DNA of 33,433 nt from Clostridiales bacterium (GTDB lineage: Bacteria > Bacillota > Clostridia > Lachnospirales > Lachnospiraceae), in the NCBI GenBank assembly GCA_023663185.1, contig JAMPHY010000031.1:1-33433 (forward strand). The letters are read 5' to 3'. Made by a program: the position numbers and the translations under genes. The notes beneath the pieces are model-generated. The model had not been told where the DNA came from and made no database searches. It saw nothing but the letters and a program-made list of their open reading frames with translations. This document shows positions 28,558 through 33,433 of the stretch, in pieces. Numbering within the stretch: the stretch's first letter is position 1; every line of letters starts with the position of its first letter.

Positions 28558-31500
28558 ATGAACCAAACACAGTATACTTTAGGTATCGATATAGGTTCAA
28601 CTACTGTAAAGATAGCCGTTTTGGACGGTAAGCACAGACTTATGTTCTCCGACTACAAACGGCATTTTGCTAATATCAGGGAAACCTTGTCCGACTTACT
28701 CCAAAGTGCATATAAAGAATTAGGAAATATTTCCTTAAATCCGATGATTACAGGTTCGGGCGGCCTAACCCTTGCCAATCACCTGCAAGTGCCTTTTGTG
28801 CAGGAGGTAATCGCGGTATCTACATCGCTTCAGGAATTTGCCCCCGTTACCGACGTGGCAATCGAGTTGGGCGGTGAAGACGCTAAAATTATATATTTTG
28901 AAGGCGGCAACGTGGAGCAGCGTATGAACGGAATCTGCGCAGGCGGCACGGGCTCTTTTATAGACCAGATGGCTTCCCTGTTACAGACAGACGCTTCCGG
29001 CTTAAACGAGTACGCTAAAAATTATCATTCGCTCTATACTATTGCGGCAAGGTGCGGCGTATTTGCCAAATCAGATATCCAGCCGCTTATAAATGAAGGC
29101 GCGACTAAGGAAGATTTGTCGGCGTCCATATTTCAGGCTGTAGTCAACCAGACTATCAGCGGTCTTGCCTGCGGCAAGCCAATCCGCGGACATGTTGCCT
29201 TCTTAGGCGGTCCGCTGCATTTTCTCTCTGAGCTTAAGCAGAGCTTTATCCGCACTTTAAAGCTTGATGAGGAACATATTATAGATATGGAGAACACACA
29301 TCTGTTCGCCGCAATCGGTTCCGCCTTAAACGCTAAAGAAAACGTATGTTATTCTATGGAAGAAATGGTGGCAAAGCTCTCTTCCGATATCAAAATGGAA
29401 TTTGAAGTAGAACGTATGGAGCCGCTGTTTGTCTCTAAAAATGATTATGACGATTTCAGTAAAAGACACTCTCTTCATCATGTAAAGACCGCTGATTTAG
29501 CATCATACCACGGCAAATGCTTCCTCGGCATAGACGCAGGAAGCACTACGACTAAGGCAGCTCTTGTCAGTGAAGACGGCTCTTTGCTTTATTCTTTTTA
29601 TAGCAGCAATAACGGCAGTCCGCTAAAGACGGCAATCCGCGCAATTAAAGAAATCTATTCCCTGCTCCCTAGCGGTGCGTCAATAGTCCGCTCATGCTCC
29701 ACAGGCTACGGCGAAGCGCTGATGAAAGCCGCCTTTTTACTTGATGATGGTGAAGTTGAGACAGTTGCGCACTATAACGCCGCCGCCTTTTTCAATCCGG
29801 AAGTTGACTGCATTCTGGATATCGGCGGTCAGGATATGAAATGCATTAAAATAAAAAATCAGACGGTTGACAGCGTACAGCTTAACGAGGCGTGTTCCTC
29901 AGGCTGCGGCTCATTTATAGAGACATTTGCCAAATCGCTTAATTACAGCGTACAGGATTTTGCCAACGCGGCGCTTTTTGCCAATCACCCTATCGACTTA
30001 GGTACGCGCTGCACCGTATTTATGAATTCCAAAGTTAAACAGGCGCAGAAAGAAGGCGCAGATGTCTCGGATATTTCCGCGGGACTTGCATATTCTGTTA
30101 TTAAAAACGCTCTATTTAAAGTTATCAAAGTATCCGACGCCTCAGAACTTGGTAAAAATATCGTCGTACAAGGCGGCACATTCTATAACGACGCTGTACT
30201 GCGCAGTTTTGAGAAAATTGCAGGCTGTGAAGTTATACGTCCGGATATCGCGGGCATTATGGGCGCATTCGGCGCGGCATTGATTGCAAGAGCAGGCTAT
30301 CGCGAAGGTTATCAGACCACCATGCTTAGCATTGATAAAATCAATTCCCTTCAATTTGAGACAAGTATGGCTAAGTGCAAGGGCTGCACCAATAACTGCC
30401 GTCTTACCATAAATAAATTTACGGGCGGCAGACAGTATATCTCCGGCAACCGCTGCGAGCGCGGGCTGGGGAAGGCTAAGAAAGAAAGCGACATACCTAA
30501 CCTTTTTGATTATAAACTTAAACGCATATTCTCCTATGAGCCGCTTCCGGCAGACGAGGCGGTAAGGGGCAGCGTAGGCATTCCGCGAGTATTGAATATG
30601 TATGAAAATTATCCGTTCTGGTTCACGTTTTTCACAAGGCTTGGATACCGCGTCGTACTCTCGCCGGTTTCCAACCGCAAAATCTATGAGCTGGGTATTG
30701 AATCGATTCCAAGCGAGTCCGAATGCTACCCTGCCAAGCTTGTGCACGGACATATAACATGGCTGATAAAACAGGACGTGGACTTTATTTTTTACCCTGC
30801 GCTATTCTATGAACGCAATGAGTTTAATGAGGCAAACAATCATTACAACTGCCCCATTGTTACTTCTTATTCCGAAAATATCAAGAACAATGTGGAAGAA
30901 ATCGGGCGCGGTGAAGTCGTATTCCGCAATCCTTTTATGTCGTTCAGGGATTTAAAGACTGTTACCGAGGCTCTTGCCAAAGAATTTAATGAACTTCCGA
31001 TAACAGATGTTATGGACGCATGCAAGGCGGCGTGGGAAGAACTGGCAAAAGCTAGGGAAGATATGATGGAAAAGGGTGAAGAAACCCTTGAATATATGGA
31101 AAAGAACCACAAACGCGGCATTGTGCTTGCCGGACGCCCTTATCATATCGATCCGGAAATCAACCACGGCATACCCGAACTGATTAATTCCTATGATGTG
31201 GCGGTATTGACGGAAGATTCCGTCTCCCACCTTGCGCTGCCTGAGCGCCCGCTTATCGTTTCGGACCAGTGGATGTACCATTCCAGACTTTATGCGGCGG
31301 CAAGCTTCGTAAAGATAAGGGACGATTTAGATTTAATACAGCTTAACTCCTTCGGCTGCGGCTTAGACGCCGTGACCACAGACCAAGTTAATGATATTTT
31401 ATCGGGCTCGGATAAGATTTATACATGCTTAAAGATTGATGAAGTCAACAACCTCGGCGCCGCAAGAATACGTATCCGCTCTCTCCTTTCTGCGATTAAG

Positions 31501-32793
31501 GTTAAAGAGCAGAAACAAAAAGAAAGGATAATTAATTCCAGCGCATTTATAAGAAGCGAATTTACGGAAGAAATGCGCAAAGAATATACGATTCTCTGCC
31601 CGCAGATGTCTCCTATCCACTTTGATATATTACAGCCTGCTTTCAACGCCTGCGGCTATCATTTTGAAGTGCTTGGCAATGACAACAGACACGCAGTAGA
31701 CGTCGGACTTAAATATGTAAATAATGACGCATGTTATCCATCATTGATGGTAGTAGGACAGATTATGGACGCGCTTTTGTCAGGTAAATATGATATAAAC
31801 AAAACAGCCGTTATCATAACCCAGACCGGAGGCGGCTGTCGTGCAACCAACTATATCGGCTTTATCAGAAGAGCTTTAGAAAAAGCAGGAATGGGGCAGG
31901 TACCCGTAATTTCCTTAAATTTATCGGGCTTAGAAAGCAATCCCGGTTTCCATCTGAATGCGGATATGCTTATGCGCGCCGCTTATGGCGCTGTATTCGG
32001 CGATATCTTCATGCGGTGTATATACAGAATGCGCCCCTATGAAAAAACGCCCGGCTCCGTCAATGCCGTTCATCAGAAATGGCTGGCAAAATGCCGCGAA
32101 TTTGTTTCGGGCAAACATCTTAACTTTTTTACATTCAATAAGATGTGCAGACAGATAATTGAAGATTTCGACAACATACCTATTACCGATGAAGATAAAC
32201 CCCGCGTCGGCATTGTAGGGGAAATCCTCGTAAAATTTGCTCCTGCGGCTAATAATCATCTGGTTGAACTGCTTGAGTCGGAAGGCGCGCAGGCAGTTGT
32301 TCCGGATTTGCTCGATTTTATACTTTACTGCTTCTACAATCAAATTTATAAAGCGGATAACTTAGGCACTTCTAAAAAAGCGGCGGCTATATGCAGACTT
32401 GGAATAGGGGCTATAGAGAAACTCCGCGGCAGCGCTGCCAAAGCATTTGAAAAGAGCGTGCATTTTGAACCGCCCGTAAGCATTTATAAACTCGTGGAAT
32501 ACGCCAAACCCATCGTCAATATCGGCAACCAGACCGGCGAAGGCTGGTTTTTAACCGGAGAAATGATTGAGCTTATCCACAGCGGAGTCAACAATATAGT
32601 ATGCACCCAGCCGTTTGCATGCCTGCCTAATCATATTGTGGGAAAAGGAGTAATTAAAGAAATAAGAAAGCAATATCCGCTTTCTAATATAGTGGCAATC
32701 GACTATGACCCCGGCGCAAGCGAGGTCAACCAGTTAAACCGAATCAAACTGATGCTCTCTACAGCACAGAAAAACTTAAAGAAAGCAGAGTAG
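28558..32793 (+). CDS. Two-module acyl-CoA dehydratase activase-related protein (BcrA/BadF/HgdC + DUF2229 + HGD-D-like)
   Basis: The protein is 1411 residues long. Residues 7-256 and 321-580 are two ASKHA-fold ATPase modules of the 2-hydroxyacyl-CoA dehydratase activator type: phosphate loops [10 protein letters not shown] and [10 protein letters not shown], and LGGEDAK and IGGQDMK. Each keeps two cysteines where HgdC binds its [4Fe-4S] cluster (ICAGGTGSF and [17 protein letters not shown] and TRCTVFM). Then comes a CKGC..NC..C cluster, a DUF2229 region ([15 protein letters not shown]), and a HGD-D-like part ([17 protein letters not shown]). HgdC-type proteins use ATP to drive one electron at very low potential. 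The lone gene may be a self-contained ATP-driven reductase; its substrate is unknown. AAAGGAG is 13 nt before this ATG; starts at 28516 and 28546 are possible. Confidence 0.9.
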   Translation: MNQTQYTLGIDIGSTTVKIAVLDGKHRLMFSDYKRHFANIRETLSDLLQSAYKELGNISLNPMITGSGGLTLANHLQVPFVQEVIAVSTSLQEFAPVTDVAIELGGEDAKIIYFEGGNVEQRMNGICAGGTGSFIDQMASLLQTDASGLNEYAKNYHSLYTIAARCGVFAKSDIQPLINEGATKEDLSASIFQAVVNQTISGLACGKPIRGHVAFLGGPLHFLSELKQSFIRTLKLDEEHIIDMENTHLFAAIGSALNAKENVCYSMEEMVAKLSSDIKMEFEVERMEPLFVSKNDYDDFSKRHSLHHVKTADLASYHGKCFLGIDAGSTTTKAALVSEDGSLLYSFYSSNNGSPLKTAIRAIKEIYSLLPSGASIVRSCSTGYGEALMKAAFLLDDGEVETVAHYNAAAFFNPEVDCILDIGGQDMKCIKIKNQTVDSVQLNEACSSGCGSFIETFAKSLNYSVQDFANAALFANHPIDLGTRCTVFMNSKVKQAQKEGADVSDISAGLAYSVIKNALFKVIKVSDASELGKNIVVQGGTFYNDAVLRSFEKIAGCEVIRPDIAGIMGAFGAALIARAGYREGYQTTMLSIDKINSLQFETSMAKCKGCTNNCRLTINKFTGGRQYISGNRCERGLGKAKKESDIPNLFDYKLKRIFSYEPLPADEAVRGSVGIPRVLNMYENYPFWFTFFTRLGYRVVLSPVSNRKIYELGIESIPSESECYPAKLVHGHITWLIKQDVDFIFYPALFYERNEFNEANNHYNCPIVTSYSENIKNNVEEIGRGEVVFRNPFMSFRDLKTVTEALAKEFNELPITDVMDACKAAWEELAKAREDMMEKGEETLEYMEKNHKRGIVLAGRPYHIDPEINHGIPELINSYDVAVLTEDSVSHLALPERPLIVSDQWMYHSRLYAAASFVKIRDDLDLIQLNSFGCGLDAVTTDQVNDILSGSDKIYTCLKIDEVNNLGAARIRIRSLLSAIKVKEQKQKERIINSSAFIRSEFTEEMRKEYTILCPQMSPIHFDILQPAFNACGYHFEVLGNDNRHAVDVGLKYVNNDACYPSLMVVGQIMDALLSGKYDINKTAVIITQTGGGCRATNYIGFIRRALEKAGMGQVPVISLNLSGLESNPGFHLNADMLMRAAYGAVFGDIFMRCIYRMRPYEKTPGSVNAVHQKWLAKCREFVSGKHLNFFTFNKMCRQIIEDFDNIPITDEDKPRVGIVGEILVKFAPAANNHLVELLESEGAQAVVPDLLDFILYCFYNQIYKADNLGTSKKAAAICRLGIGAIEKLRGSAAKAFEKSVHFEPPVSIYKLVEYAKPIVNIGNQTGEGWFLTGEMIELIHSGVNNIVCTQPFACLPNHIVGKGVIKEIRKQYPLSNIVAIDYDPGASEVNQLNRIKLMLSTAQKNLKKAE

Positions 32794-32813
32794 CTTCGGC
32801 TACATCTGCTTTC
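32781..32813. terminator. Bidirectional hairpin shared by two convergent genes
   Basis: GAAAGCAGA-GTAGC pairs with GCTAC-A-TCTGCTTTC around a TTCG loop, closed by C-G (the very stable UUCG tetraloop in plus-strand RNA). The 14-bp stem contains the stop codon of the activase gene (32791-32793) and that of the convergent small gene (32800-32802). The minus-strand side is followed by TTTAAGTTTTT, the plus side by a poor T run. Confidence 0.85.
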
Positions 32814-32976
32814 TTACTACCTTGTATTCATCGTCCAACTGATAGAAGGAACATTCAAAACTCCCACCGCTTAAGAAACGGCTCATATCGTCCTCGTCCA
32901 AATCCACCATACAGACATAACATTCATAGTCTTCATCATAGACATAATTACTGCATGTATCACAATTACTGCTCAT
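32800..32976 (-). CDS. DUF6472-like small cysteine-rich protein
   Basis: A 58-residue frame reads MSSNCDTCSNYVYDEDYECY and continues to VRKQM. Pattern C5-xx-C8, YVYDEDYE, C19, C22, LDEDD, FLSGG, C42 and the ending DDEYKVVRKQM matches a small family common in Lachnospiraceae. Five cysteines among acidic residues suggest metal binding. AAGGA lies 11 nt before the ATG. It ends 6 nt from the convergent activase stop and is preceded by the 96-residue gene at 27 nt, with which it is probably cotranscribed. Function unknown. Confidence 0.85.
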   Translation of the reverse strand: MSSNCDTCSNYVYDEDYECYVCMVDLDEDDMSRFLSGGSFECSFYQLDDEYKVVRKQM

Positions 32977-33003
32977 TCTGGTTTTAATCCTTATTATACT
33001 GTT

Positions 33004-33294
33004 TTAATAAAAAGATTTATCAAGTTTGCGGTTAATGAATTTAATACGGCAGTTCTCTTCATCAATAAGCGGCTGTATCGCGGCGTCGGCAATCTCCTTC
33101 TGCAACTGATTGACGCAGAATATACAAGTGCCAAATTTATCGCCGGAGAACAACTTAGGCTTCTCCCATTTCACATAATACGACACCCTGCTCTTCAATA
33201 AAAGCTTCTCGATATTTTTCTTAGTCTCCAAGTCGCCGACCTGACACCATTCCAATTCGTTGTGTACTTTTACTTTTTGATATGCTGTTTCCAT
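33004..33294 (-). CDS. Small protein of unknown function
   Basis: The 96-residue soluble protein starts METAYQKVKVHNELEWCQVG and contains LLLKSRVSYYVKWEKPKLF, CIFC and QLQKEIADAAI. The pattern of a short beta-alpha-beta unit with LETKKNIEKLLLKSRVSYYV is similar to small signal-transducing or DUF2007-like ferredoxin folds, but I do not assign it. C57 and C60 form a CxxC pair. AGAGG stands 9 nt before the ATG. It lies upstream of the DUF6472-like gene on the same strand. Confidence 0.7.
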   Translation of the reverse strand: METAYQKVKVHNELEWCQVGDLETKKNIEKLLLKSRVSYYVKWEKPKLFSGDKFGTCIFCVNQLQKEIADAAIQPLIDEENCRIKFINRKLDKSFY

Positions 33295-33336
33295 ATAACC
33301 CTGCCTCTTTCTTAAGTATACGGATTTATATTCTCC

Positions 33337-33361
33337 ATTATACCTTTCAAAATTGTGTCAA
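33337..33361 (-). promoter_or_regulatory. Possible promoter with unusual spacing
   Basis: On the minus strand a perfect TTGACA (33356-33361) and a perfect TATAAT (33337-33342) lie upstream of the small gene, but only 13 bases apart, too close for a normal sigma-A promoter. Either only the TATAAT is used with a poor -35 box, or this is an unusual or crippled promoter. Further out, TGCAAGCTTGCA (33403-33414) is a perfect 12-bp palindrome. Confidence 0.4.
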
Positions 33362-33433
33362 AATTTTCAGTCTGTTTAATTATATAACTTTTTCTCTAAA
33401 TGTGCAAGCTTGCAGAATATCATATTTTATGTT

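Noticed and set aside
32985-33003. TATAAT near the start of the DUF6472-like gene
   Set aside because: It lies only 3 nt before the ribosome site, so a transcript from it would lack that site; no -35 box is seen.

Overview
This window looks like the chromosome of a Lachnospiraceae-type clostridium (Firmicutes, moderate GC). The evidence is the classical Firmicutes order DUF177/YceD, rpmF, plsX, acpP, rnc, smc, ftsY; the era, yqzL, recO, glyS, alaS run; a small protein of the DUF6472 type; and the very long two-module acyl-CoA dehydratase activase protein. I see no tRNA, rRNA, CRISPR array or complete insertion sequence. Almost every gene is on the minus strand, so transcription runs mainly from high to low coordinates; the exception is the large activase gene at 28558-32793.

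Layout from low to high coordinates. (a) 1-1322: a small accessory region with an Rpn-family nuclease gene that carries a well-formed internal Shine-Dalgarno and start codon, then a terminator, then a strong promoter driving a gene that runs off the window edge through a (GACA)n tract placed just after its start codon, a likely phase-variable locus. (b) 1549-5576: a FucO-like iron alcohol dehydrogenase, an unusual DUF1905-like/C39-like cysteine-peptidase fusion, a membrane-anchored GH25 muramidase and a YitT membrane protein. (c) 5892-14635: threonine ammonia-lyase, then the ftsY/smc/rnc/acpP/plsX/rpmF/DUF177 cluster linking protein export, chromosome condensation, RNA processing, lipid synthesis and ribosome assembly; a consensus promoter lies at its head. 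(d) 14729-22328: alaS, glyS, a lipoprotein, recO, yqzL, era and a DUF4349 lipoprotein, apparently one long transcription unit with no visible T-box leaders. (e) 22436-28191: an M16C metallopeptidase, an unknown protein, a degenerate sigma-70-like protein and a rhomboid-fold membrane protein with zinc ligands. (f) 28558-33294: the plus-strand activase, then two small minus-strand genes meeting it at a shared hairpin.

The most striking non-coding signal is a dispersed family of palindromic elements, four complete copies (5716-5867, 7148-7286, 25456-25655, 26283-26456) and one possible remnant (27241-27290), all 3' of minus-strand genes. They share a conserved core that folds into a junction with a GNRA-capped hairpin, while their long outer arms differ between copies but stay self-complementary. 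Paired positions change together, as expected for a selected structured RNA or a MITE whose palindrome matters. I do not recognise this family. With the Rpn gene-within-gene and the GACA-tract locus, it is the best candidate for something undescribed here.
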